DNA of 64,000 bases, taken from positions 5,140,001-5,204,000 of the forward strand of contig NZ_CM125436.1 of NCBI RefSeq assembly GCF_052072235.1. Reading direction: 5' to 3'. This document shows, piece after piece, positions 35,343 through 43,285 of the stretch; position 1 is the stretch's first letter; each line of letters starts with the position of its first letter. The position numbers were made by a program, and so were the translations under genes. The notes below the pieces were generated by a model, which was not told the DNA's origin, ran no database searches, and worked only from the letters and a program-made list of their open reading frames with translations. Origin of the DNA: Brevibacillus_D fluminis_A (GTDB taxonomy: Bacteria; Bacillota; Bacilli; Brevibacillales; Brevibacillaceae).

Positions 35343-36284
35343 TCACCTCTTGTCTCGCGCTTCTGTCGCCCGGTTGCGGCTGCGCCTCTCTTCCGCATAC
35401 CGTCCGATAAACGTGCCGGCGACCATGCAGAAGCCGCCGATCCAGCCTGCAACAGACAGCACCTCTCCGCCGAGCGCCACGCCGAACAGCGCCGCGAACA
35501 GAGGCTCCGTCCCGAGCAGCACCCCCGCCCTGGTCGGTGACGTACGCCGGATAAAGGAAAGCTGGACATAAAACGCATAGATGGTGCAAAACAGCGCCAA
35601 ATAGAGCAATGCTACCCACAGTGTGCCCGTTTGCGGCAGCAGATTTTCCATCGGGTAGGAAAAGAATGACACCGCTCCCGCCAGCACAGCCACGCTGCCC
35701 AGCTGTACGACGGTCAGTGCACCGGAATCGACCTGCCGTCCGCGCGTCAACCGCTGCGTCATAATCATGAAGCATGCGCGCGTAACCGCTGCCCCGAGGA
35801 TCAAGACATCGCCTGTGTTGAAATGATAGCCTTGCTTGAGCGTCAATAGCCCCGTCCCCAAGACGGACAGCAGCACGGCTCCAAGCAAAAGCTTGCTGGG
35901 AAAGCGCTTCTGGATGATGCCTTCGATCAGCGGCACGAGCACGACGCACAGGCTGATGATGAACCCCGCATTCGTCGCGGACGTGTACATGACCCCAAGC
36001 GTCTCCAGCACGAATATGCCAAAGAGAAACGATCCGAATATCGCCCCGATCCGCCACGTTTCCCGGGAAGCTTGGCGCAGCTGCCGCCAGGAAAGCGGGA
36101 TGAGCAACAGACAGCTGATCGAAAACCGGACGAACAAAAAGAGAAACAAGGGATAAACGACAAGCGCCTGCTTGGAAACGAGAAAGCTCGACCCCCAGAA
36201 AATCGCGACCAAAAGCACAGCCCCATCGGCAAGCCATTGAGATTGGGGAAATTTGGCCGGATTCAAAACAGCTGGTTGGCTCAT
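35343..36284 (-). CDS. EamA/DMT family transporter
   Basis: 313 residues with ten hydrophobic helices in two EamA repeats: WLADGAVLLVAIFWGSSFL at the start, ATNAGFIISLCVVLVPL, then the second repeat with TVVQLGSVAVLAGAVSFFS and SPTRAGVLLGTEPLFAALFG. DMT exporters/importers move amino acids, nucleosides or related metabolites. Overlaps the GntR regulator by four bases and precedes PucR, so its substrate may be the effector of one of the regulators. Confidence 0.92.
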   Translation of the reverse strand: MSQPAVLNPAKFPQSQWLADGAVLLVAIFWGSSFLVSKQALVVYPLFLFLFVRFSISCLLLIPLSWRQLRQASRETWRIGAIFGSFLFGIFVLETLGVMYTSATNAGFIISLCVVLVPLIEGIIQKRFPSKLLLGAVLLSVLGTGLLTLKQGYHFNTGDVLILGAAVTRACFMIMTQRLTRGRQVDSGALTVVQLGSVAVLAGAVSFFSYPMENLLPQTGTLWVALLYLALFCTIYAFYVQLSFIRRTSPTRAGVLLGTEPLFAALFGVALGGEVLSVAGWIGGFCMVAGTFIGRYAEERRSRNRATEARDKR

Positions 36285-37240
36285 GTCCGCGCACCTCCTT
36301 CTATCATCTGGCTGATCAGGCGGATCGATTGCTTCGTAAGTGTCTGGTCGTCAATAATGACGGGCATGGTGGGCGAAAAGGCTTGAATCAAAGGGGCGAC
36401 ATAGCTGGAGCAAACGATGCATGCCGTCTGGTTCAGCAGGAGCGGCAGCGTGTCCGGCGCTTCCCCGGCTCCTTCAACCAGCTCCACATGATCCAGCCCC
36501 GATTGGATGATCGATTTGCGGATGTTGCCGGTTCCCTCCCATGTTGCGCAAGCGATGCCCACGCGGCTTCCTTTCGGCAAGCCTTGCAGCCGTTTCATGG
36601 CAAGAATGTTCGATTCCAGCAGGCACGCCGCAACAGGCAGCCGCTTCTCCAGCCCGAGTTTTTCAACGTAGTCCTCCACCTCTTCCACATGCAAAAACGT
36701 GGTGACGATCAGATCGTAATCGCCGCTGCGGATGCTCGCCTCCTGTGCGGACAGGTCGCGCAGCACGCACGGCTTCACCACATAGCCCGTTTCTGTCGCC
36801 AGCTCGCCTGCCAGCTCCGCCGCCTGGGATGCAGTGCATTCAACAAACAGCAAGACAGGTCGCATTCCCCGCTCTGCGCACCGCACCTGATGACGGGCGA
36901 GCAACGCGAAGGCGAATTCCTGAATATTGATCCCTTGCGCATCCAGCGCCAAGATCGTCTGATTGAGCAGCTCATCTTGCATCGTGTGGAATTTATCGGC
37001 TGCATCGGGAGCGACGAACATGCCGATGCCGCACCGGCTCCCGGCAAAGCCCTCCTGCTCCAGCTCGGTGTACGCCTTTTGCACCGTATTGCGGTTGATC
37101 CGCAAAAAACCCGCCAGCTCACGTACGCTCGGCAGCTGGTCATTCGGCTGATACAAGCCTTGCTGGATCAAGCTTTTTAGCTGCTCCTTCAGCTGCACAT
37201 GGATCGGCAGCGACAATTTTTCATCGATGGTAAAGCGCAA
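36281..37240 (-). CDS. GntR family transcriptional regulator with a large effector domain
   Basis: About 319 residues: GntR winged helix (FTIDEKLSLPIHVQLKEQL, LPSVRELAGFLRINRNTVQKAYTELE) followed by a 230-residue ligand-binding-like domain that is not the usual UTRA, FCD or aminotransferase type. It resembles periplasmic-binding-type folds only loosely (GDYDLIVTTFLHVEEVEDYV; GIACATWEGTGN). The TTG at 37240 follows GGGAGG by nine bases. First gene of the GntR-EamA-PucR operon. Upstream, ATGTAT and ATACAT half-sites 15 bases apart (about 37271-37297) could be its operator. Confidence 0.85.
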   Translation of the reverse strand: MRFTIDEKLSLPIHVQLKEQLKSLIQQGLYQPNDQLPSVRELAGFLRINRNTVQKAYTELEQEGFAGSRCGIGMFVAPDAADKFHTMQDELLNQTILALDAQGINIQEFAFALLARHQVRCAERGMRPVLLFVECTASQAAELAGELATETGYVVKPCVLRDLSAQEASIRSGDYDLIVTTFLHVEEVEDYVEKLGLEKRLPVAACLLESNILAMKRLQGLPKGSRVGIACATWEGTGNIRKSIIQSGLDHVELVEGAGEAPDTLPLLLNQTACIVCSSYVAPLIQAFSPTMPVIIDDQTLTKQSIRLISQMIEGGART

Positions 37241-37398
37241 GTGGATCGGCCTCCCTCTCCTGCATGTAACATGTATGGTTATGTAGGTAAGATACATAGT
37301 GTCTTATGACAGTATGACACCAATACCGAGCATTGGTCAACGAAAAAAGAGCAGCAGACAATGTCCGCCGCTCCTTTGAATTGTGTACGTTTCGCTGC

Positions 37399-37542
37399 TT
37401 ACAACGTCAGCCCGCCGTCAACCGCAATAATCGATCCGGTCATGTAGCTGGACCCCGGCGAGGCGAGGAATGCCACCACATTGGCGATTTCCTCGGAATC
37501 GGCCATCCGTCCGATGCGAGGGAATTGAATCTCCGGCACTCG
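37399..37542 (-). pseudogene. C-terminal remnant of a short-chain dehydrogenase
   Basis: About 47 codons reading RMADSEEIANVVAFLASPGS then SYMTGSIIAVDGGLTL, the typical SDR C-terminus. The nucleotide-binding and catalytic parts are absent. The coding sequence loses sense at about 37545, before the AGCS terminator. Confidence 0.75.
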
Positions 37543-37609
37543 CTCCACCGCGCAAACGTCAACCTTTCCCCCGATGCAGAAAAACGCAGCTATTTGCGCA
37601 ATCTGCACG

Positions 37610-37643
37610 AAAAAAAAGAAGCCTGACTTTCCCATCAGGCTTC
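37610..37643. terminator. Terminator of the glutaminase-symporter operon
   Basis: GAAGCCTGA (37618-37626) pairs perfectly with TCAGGCTTC (37635-37643). A run of T on the minus strand (37610-37617) terminates the AGCS gene; a TTTT on the plus side makes it weakly bidirectional. Confidence 0.85.
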
Positions 37644-37654
37644 TTTTCAAAGGC

Positions 37655-39082
37655 TTATCCCACGTTTTGCGTTTTCATCACGGAAGGCGAAGGCTCCCAC
37701 GCTTCCAGCTGATCCACCCCTGGAATGCTGTCGCTGTAAAAGACAGGGTCTTTGCCCGCCTTTTTCTGACGCTGATAATCGTGCAGCGCTGCAAACGCGA
37801 CTTTGGACAGCAGGAAGATCGCGATCAGGTTGACGATTACCATCAGGCCCATGAACAGGTCGGCCAAATCCCAAACCAGCTGCACTTTCGCCACCGCCCC
37901 GAACATCACCATGGCCAACACGCAAACACGGTACAGCATGAGCCATGTTTTGTTCGTTTTCAAAAACTCGATGTTCGTTTCACCGTAATAGTAGTTGCCG
38001 ATCAGCGTGCTGAATGCAAACAGGAACACCATGATGGCAAGGAACGCGGATGCCCAGGAACCGATATGAATGCTGAGCGCCGCCTGGGACAGCTCGATGC
38101 CGCTCAACCCTTGCTGCTTGTACGCGCCGGACAGCAAGATGATGAACGCCGTGCTCGTACAAATCACCAGCGTGTCGGTCAATACGCCGAACGCTTGAAT
38201 CAGACCTTGCTTCACTGGATGGCTGGTCGTCGCGGTTGCTGCCGCGTTTGGCGCACTACCCATACCCGCTTCATTGGAGAACAGGCCGCGCTTCACCCCG
38301 TTCATCAGAGCCGCGCCGAGCGTACCGCCAGCGATTTGCTCCAAGCCGAATGCATTTTTGACGATCAGTGCGATGACTTCCGGCATTTTGGTAATGTTCA
38401 TCAGCACGATAAACAGTGCCATACCGATGTACAAAACCGCCAGCACGATGACGATGTACTCGGACCATTTGGCGATGCGTTTTACCCCGCCGAAAATGAT
38501 GGCGGCGAAAGCGACCGTCATGATCAGACCCAGAATCAATCGGTCGGTGCCAAACGAGTTTTGGAATGCGATCGTGATCGTGTTGGACTGAACCGCATTA
38601 AAGACGAGACCGAAGGACAGCGTGATCAAAACCGCGAACAGAGCGCCCATCCATCGTTTGTTCAGCCCTTTTTCCATATAGTAGGCCGGGCCGCCGCGGA
38701 ACCCGCCATTGTCTTTCACCTTATAAATTTGCGCCAGCGTGCTCTCCACAAAGCTCGACGCGGAACCGATGATGGCGATCAGCCACATCCAGAAGACAGA
38801 ACCCGGGCCGCCCAAGGCGATCGCGATGGCGATCCCGGTGATGTTGCCCGTGCCGACGCGTGCGGCCATGGAAATACAGAACGCCTGGAACGGCGAAATA
38901 CCGCCTGCTGTCCCTTTTTTCCCTTCGCGGATCGCGCCCAGCATGTCGCGGATCATCCGGATTTGCAAAAATCTGCCCTTGAACGTAAACATCAGACCGA
39001 GTACAACAAGCATGAAGATGAGCACATAAGACCAAATGAAATCGTTAATCGCGCCTGTTGCATCCAGTAAAAATTGTTGCAT
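37655..39082 (-). CDS. AGCS sodium:amino-acid symporter, probable glutamine transporter
   Basis: About 475 residues of the alanine/glycine:cation symporter family: GISPFQAFCISMAARVGTGN near residue 65 is the family's fingerprint, followed by GGPAYYMEKGLNKR and NEAGMGSAPNAAATA. Eight to eleven membrane helices. The ATG at 39082 has GAGGTGA four bases upstream. It follows glsA on the same strand, and a GlnK/GlnL pair lies on the other side. In B. subtilis the equivalent glsA-glnT unit imports and hydrolyses glutamine, so glutamine is the best substrate guess. Confidence 0.9.
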   Translation of the reverse strand: MQQFLLDATGAINDFIWSYVLIFMLVVLGLMFTFKGRFLQIRMIRDMLGAIREGKKGTAGGISPFQAFCISMAARVGTGNITGIAIAIALGGPGSVFWMWLIAIIGSASSFVESTLAQIYKVKDNGGFRGGPAYYMEKGLNKRWMGALFAVLITLSFGLVFNAVQSNTITIAFQNSFGTDRLILGLIMTVAFAAIIFGGVKRIAKWSEYIVIVLAVLYIGMALFIVLMNITKMPEVIALIVKNAFGLEQIAGGTLGAALMNGVKRGLFSNEAGMGSAPNAAATATTSHPVKQGLIQAFGVLTDTLVICTSTAFIILLSGAYKQQGLSGIELSQAALSIHIGSWASAFLAIMVFLFAFSTLIGNYYYGETNIEFLKTNKTWLMLYRVCVLAMVMFGAVAKVQLVWDLADLFMGLMVIVNLIAIFLLSKVAFAALHDYQRQKKAGKDPVFYSDSIPGVDQLEAWEPSPSVMKTQNVG

Positions 39083-39137
39083 ACTGTCACCTCGTAGCAA
39101 AGATTTTTGGTTAGAAATGTAAAGAAAAACGCCTGCG

Positions 39138-40127
39138 TCAAAAGATGCCGATCTCCCATTCCCGTGCCATTTCCGTTAACAGGGAAACGCCTGCGACGCT
39201 GTTCCCGCACGCATCGATCGCGGGTCCGAAAATGCCGATGCCGCACCCGTCGGGAAAGGATGCCTCCTTGCTGCGGTTGGCGGGAACCAGTGTCATGATG
39301 CCGCCGGATACGCCGCTTTTGGCTGGAAGCCCGACGTTCGCCGCGAATTTGCCGGAAGCGTCGTACATGCCGCAAGTCAGCATCAGCGCTTTGGCCAGTC
39401 TCGCGATTTCTTTCGGGAAAACCTGTTTGCGGGACAGCGGATGAAAGCCGTCGAGCGCCAGGACCAATCCAATCATGGCGATCTGCTCCGTGTTGACCTG
39501 GATCGAGCACTGCTTCAAGTACACTTCCAGTGCCTCCTCCACCTCGCACGCCAGGAAGCCGGTGTCTTTCAAATAATGAGCCAAGGCCCGGTTGCGGTGC
39601 GCGTTCATCCATTCGGACTGGAACACTTCCTCATCGATGGCTGGCCTTGTCTCTGTTACTTTTTGGAATATTCCGTACAAATAGCCCAGTTTTTCTTCCG
39701 CCGAGCCTCCCGGCAGCAACGAGGAGACTGTAATCGCTCCCGCATTGATCATCGGATTGAATGGCTTGCCCGGCTTGTGCATTTCCAAGCGTATGATGGA
39801 ATTGAACGCATCGCCCGTCGGCTCGACGTCCACCCGATCCAAAACGTACGGGATGCCCCAATGGCAGCAGGCTGCGATAAAGCCGACCACCTTGGCAATG
39901 CTTTGCATCGTGAAAGGCACTTGCCAGTCGCCTGCGGTCATCATCGCGCCGCCCGGTTCGATGATGCAGATGCCGAGCTGCATCGGATCTACTTTCGCCA
40001 ATGCCGGGATATAGCTGGCGGCTTTTCCTTGCGAGGCCATCGCCCGATGCTTGACGACCCACCGCTGCAATACATCCTCCCTGGAAAGCCCCGGAACACC
40101 CTCATCCATGACTGCTTCTTGAATCAA
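39138..40127 (-). CDS. glsA: Glutaminase A
   Basis: 329 residues of the serine-dependent beta-lactamase-like glutaminase family, which converts glutamine to glutamate and ammonia in the cytoplasm. Key regions: the nucleophile motif FTMQSIAKVV (Ser-x-x-Lys), EPTGDAFNSI, PFNPMINAGAITV, the Tyr-containing GYLYGI segment, and KSGVSGGIMTLVPA. Length matches the family (about 308-330). The TTG start has GGGGGAAG five bases upstream. First gene of the glsA-symporter operon, controlled by a GlnL box 100 bases upstream. Confidence 0.95.
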   Translation of the reverse strand: MIQEAVMDEGVPGLSREDVLQRWVVKHRAMASQGKAASYIPALAKVDPMQLGICIIEPGGAMMTAGDWQVPFTMQSIAKVVGFIAACCHWGIPYVLDRVDVEPTGDAFNSIIRLEMHKPGKPFNPMINAGAITVSSLLPGGSAEEKLGYLYGIFQKVTETRPAIDEEVFQSEWMNAHRNRALAHYLKDTGFLACEVEEALEVYLKQCSIQVNTEQIAMIGLVLALDGFHPLSRKQVFPKEIARLAKALMLTCGMYDASGKFAANVGLPAKSGVSGGIMTLVPANRSKEASFPDGCGIGIFGPAIDACGNSVAGVSLLTEMAREWEIGIF

Positions 40128-40225
40128 GCTCTTCCCCCCATCTTGTGAGTCATTCTTTTTCCAAATGCCTGAAAGCGCTTCCAGACAGCCTAAAACACAT
40201 ATATTGAACAGAATAAATCCACCCT

Positions 40226-40241
40226 ACAAAATAAAACAAAA
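40226..40241 (-). promoter_or_regulatory. GlnL (YcbB) binding site upstream of glsA
   Basis: On the minus strand TTTTGT-TTTA-TTTTGT, an exact match to the TTTTGT-N4-TTTTGT direct repeat recognised by the B. subtilis response regulator GlnL (YcbB) in front of its glutaminase-transporter operon. It lies about 100 bases before the glsA start and the regulator's own gene is transcribed divergently. Confidence 0.8.
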
Positions 40242-40348
40242 TCCAACAAATTGTTTCAAACGCGGTCACAAATTTTTTTCTCCTCTTGCTCCTGATCGGT
40301 GTTACAGATAAGAATAGAAAAGAATGAAACAAACGGGATGTGGAATGA

Positions 40349-41638
40349 TTGCGCATTGATTCATACACAAAGAGAGATGGATACATCGTCGCCCTCATGC
40401 TGATCATCGTCCCTTTGGCGGGGGAATGGAAATTTTACCTGGTGAATGAGACGTTTCGGATCAGCTTCGGCGCTCCCACGTTTTTCTTCTTTTTGCTGTT
40501 GCTCCAACGTGTGCCGGCCGTATTGCCCGGATTTTTGACCGGAATGGCTGTGGTCTTCTTCCGCATGTTCATCGACGGCACGACCCAGAGTCATTTTGAT
40601 TGGACTGCCTCCGCTTTGGAGCATTACTCCAGCTTCTTCTTTTATTTCACGTATTCCCTTTTGTTTACCGTGATCAAAATGGAACGGTTTCACAACCGGA
40701 CGCTCATCATCGGGGGCGTCGGCATGGTCATTGAAGTGGCGGCCGACCTGATCGAGCTTCTTTCGCAATATGTGTTCTTCCCAACCGTTATCACGTGGGG
40801 AGCGCTGCAAGAAATGGTCATGGTCGCGCTCTCGCACAGTTTCGTCGTGCTGAGCTTCCTGAACATGATCAAGCTGTACGAGGCGCAATCGCGGGAAAAA
40901 CAGACGCGGAAGCAAAATGAGCACATGCTGATGCTCATTTCCAATCTGTACGAGGAATCGCTTCACCTGAAAAAAACGCTGCAAAGCGCCGAGACCATTA
41001 CAGTCAAATCGTTTGAGCTGTATCAAGGCTTGCAATCGCTTGAACAGGACCAGCGCTTCGCCAAACAGGCGCTGATCATCGCCGGAGAAGTCCATGAGAT
41101 CAAAAAAGACAATCAGCGTATTTTTGCCGGGCTGCGCAAGCTGATTTCCGATGAGAATCTGACCGATTACATGGACATTCACCAACTGGCCGGCATCGTC
41201 GTCCGCTCGAACGAAAAGTACGCTGCCTTGTTGGGGAAAACCATTCATTTTACCGTCTCGATCGAAGGCGTGCATCCGCACTACCATGTGTTCACCATGC
41301 TGTCGCTGATCAACAACATGGTTGCCAACGCGGTGGAAGCCATCCAGGACGACGGCGAGATTTCCCTATACGTAACCAGAGAGGACGAGCACGTGATGCT
41401 CAAGATCAGCGACAACGGCCCCGGTGTTTTGCCACGGCGCCGAAAGCTCATTTTCAAGCCCGGCTTTACGACAAAATACGACTATGCCGGCGCTCCTTCT
41501 ACCGGCATCGGCCTGTCCTATGTGAAGGAAGTGGTCGAAGAACAAAAGGGAGAGATTGTCCTCCTGGATGGGACTGACGGTGCGGGAGCGGCATTTCTCA
41601 TACGGCTGCCAATCGAATCGATAAGCGAGAAAGGGTGA
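40349..41638 (+). CDS. glnK: GlnK-type sensor histidine kinase (glutamine sensing)
   Basis: 429 residues. Five or six membrane helices at the N-terminus (GYIVALMLIIVPLAGEWKF through VMVALSHSFVVLSFLNMI), a coiled-coil linker, a Spo0B-like H-box region (AGEVHEIKKDNQRIFAGL) and an HATPase domain with N box NNMVANAVEAI, G1 KISDNGPGV and G2 GIGLSYVKEV. This layout matches B. subtilis GlnK (YcbA), not a periplasmic-sensor kinase. Starts at TTG; the ribosome binding site is modest (GGGATGTGG). Four bases from the regulator gene. It probably activates GlnL when glutamine is present. Confidence 0.88.
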   Translation: MRIDSYTKRDGYIVALMLIIVPLAGEWKFYLVNETFRISFGAPTFFFFLLLLQRVPAVLPGFLTGMAVVFFRMFIDGTTQSHFDWTASALEHYSSFFFYFTYSLLFTVIKMERFHNRTLIIGGVGMVIEVAADLIELLSQYVFFPTVITWGALQEMVMVALSHSFVVLSFLNMIKLYEAQSREKQTRKQNEHMLMLISNLYEESLHLKKTLQSAETITVKSFELYQGLQSLEQDQRFAKQALIIAGEVHEIKKDNQRIFAGLRKLISDENLTDYMDIHQLAGIVVRSNEKYAALLGKTIHFTVSIEGVHPHYHVFTMLSLINNMVANAVEAIQDDGEISLYVTREDEHVMLKISDNGPGVLPRRRKLIFKPGFTTKYDYAGAPSTGIGLSYVKEVVEEQKGEIVLLDGTDGAGAAFLIRLPIESISEKG

Positions 41639-41642
41639 GACG

Positions 41643-42578
41643 ATGCGATTTTTTGTTGTGGATGACGATGAAGTCGTTCGGATGATGCTGACGGAAATCA
41701 TCGAAGACAGTGATTTGGGCGAGGTCGTGGGCGAAGCGGAGGATGGCGCGATGATCGACGGGCCGATGCTGGCGATGCGCAACGTCGATATTTTGCTCAT
41801 CGACTTGCTGATGCCGCAGCGGGACGGCATTGAAACAATCCGCGCGCTGAAACCGTCCTTTAAAGGAAAGATCATCATGATCTCGCAGGTGGAAACGAAA
41901 GAATTGATCGCGCAGGCCTATTCGCTCGGCAGCGAATATTACATCATCAAGCCTGTGAATCGCATCGAGGTGGTGTCGATCATCCAAAAAGTGATCGAGA
42001 AAGCCCGCCTGGAAAAGTCGATTCAAGACATCCACAAATCGCTCTTCCCGGTGCTCCAGCATGATCAATCAGCGCTGCGGCAGCCCCCCTCGCCTGCCAC
42101 GAAAGGGCTGCGGGAAGCAGGACAAGTTGTGTTAACCGAATTGGGAATCGCAGGCGACATCGGGAGCAACGATCTGCTGGACATCGTGGATTACTTGCAT
42201 GAGCATGAGCAGCGGCACACGTTCAAAACCGGCTTTCCCGCCCTCAAGGACATATTCGAGCATATCGCTCATGCGCGGCTGGGCGCATCGTCGCCGGATG
42301 ACCCGAACGTGACGAAAGCGGTGAAGGCGTCCGAGCAGCGGGTACGGCGGGCGATCTATCAGTCGCTCACCCATCTGGCTTCGCTCGGCCTCAGCGATCT
42401 GACGAATTGGAAGTTTGAAAATTACGCATCGCAGTTTTTTGAATTTACCTATGTATGGAAGAAGATGACCGAGCTGAAAAATGGCGGCTCGTCCCCGTCC
42501 TCGGATATTCGGATCAACATGAAAAAGTTCATTCAGGCGCTCTATTCCGAGGCGAAGCGCATCCAGTCGGAAACATAG
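41643..42578 (+). CDS. glnL: GlnL-type response regulator (YcbB family)
   Basis: 311 residues: receiver domain with acidic pocket VVDDDEV, phosphorylatable Asp in LLIDLLMPQRDGIE, and Lys in YYIIKPVNR. It is followed by the YcbB-type DNA-binding domain (DLLDIVDYLHEHEQ; KAVKASEQRVRRAIYQSLTH; LTNWKFENYASQFFEFTYVW). This C-terminal domain is specific to glutamine-responsive regulators. Cotranscribed with the kinase, and a matching binding box precedes glsA. Confidence 0.93.
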   Translation: MRFFVVDDDEVVRMMLTEIIEDSDLGEVVGEAEDGAMIDGPMLAMRNVDILLIDLLMPQRDGIETIRALKPSFKGKIIMISQVETKELIAQAYSLGSEYYIIKPVNRIEVVSIIQKVIEKARLEKSIQDIHKSLFPVLQHDQSALRQPPSPATKGLREAGQVVLTELGIAGDIGSNDLLDIVDYLHEHEQRHTFKTGFPALKDIFEHIAHARLGASSPDDPNVTKAVKASEQRVRRAIYQSLTHLASLGLSDLTNWKFENYASQFFEFTYVWKKMTELKNGGSSPSSDIRINMKKFIQALYSEAKRIQSET

Positions 42579-42628
42579 CCCGGCGGCCCTCCCGCCATTC
42601 AACCTTACCAAGAACGGAGACAGCTTTT

Positions 42629-43285
42629 ATGGACAAAGACCACATTCTCACAGAGGCCGAAAATTTCGTCAAGGACATCCTGAAAAACGATAGCAGCGGC
42701 CATGACTGGTGGCATATTTACCGCGTGTCCCGCACGGCGAAAACAATTGCCGCCATGGAGCAGGCTGACTCGTTCGTCTGCGAGCTGGCCGCGCTGCTGC
42801 ACGATGTGGCCGATGAAAAAATAAGCCAATCCGAAGAAATCGGACTGGCTCTGGTCAAAAGCTGGCTGGCAGACCAGCAGGTTCCGCCGGAAACCGCCGC
42901 CCACATCGTCGAGATCATCTCCACGATGTCGTTCAAAGGCGGAAATCGCCCGTCCATGCGCACGCTCGAAGGCAAAATCGTGCAGGATGCCGACCGCCTC
43001 GATGCGATCGGCGCGATCGGCATCGCCCGCGTATTCGCCTACTCCGGCGCAAAAGGCCGCGCCATGCACGATCCCGCACTGCCTGTGCGCGAGCAGATGA
43101 CACAAGAAGAATACCGCAGCGGCAATGACACCGCGATCAACCATTTTTATGAAAAGCTGCTCAAGCTCAAAGACTTGATGAATACCGACTACGGCAAACA
43201 GCTGGCATGGGAGCGCCACGCTTTCATGCTGGCGTACCTCGATCATTTTTATGCCGAATGGGAAGGCGAATCGTCCATCCGGTAG
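42629..43285 (+). CDS. HD-domain phosphohydrolase (YedJ/YpgQ-like)
   Basis: 218 residues with HD superfamily metal ligands: HDWWHIYRV (His), LLHDVADE (His-Asp) and QDADRLDAIGAIGIAR (Asp). The family includes B. subtilis YpgQ, which hydrolyses dNTPs to nucleosides or monophosphates, so a nucleotide pyrophosphohydrolase role is likely. The ATG at 42629 has CGGAGAC ahead. It may be cotranscribed with glnKL (51-base gap, no terminator). Its last 37 bases overlap the end of the convergent pabB-pabC gene. Confidence 0.88.
   Translation: MDKDHILTEAENFVKDILKNDSSGHDWWHIYRVSRTAKTIAAMEQADSFVCELAALLHDVADEKISQSEEIGLALVKSWLADQQVPPETAAHIVEIISTMSFKGGNRPSMRTLEGKIVQDADRLDAIGAIGIARVFAYSGAKGRAMHDPALPVREQMTQEEYRSGNDTAINHFYEKLLKLKDLMNTDYGKQLAWERHAFMLAYLDHFYAEWEGESSIR

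Noticed and set aside
34085..35410. Plus-strand ORF of 441 codons opposite the PucR gene
   Set aside because: Antisense shadow of a recognised regulator; composition is Arg/Gln/His-rich and no domain is visible.
35343..35578. N-terminal extension of the PucR protein up to position 35578
   Set aside because: The extension overlaps the EamA transporter gene in another frame, is Arg/Cys-rich, and the ATG at 35338 has a proper ribosome binding site followed by the conserved PucR N-terminus.
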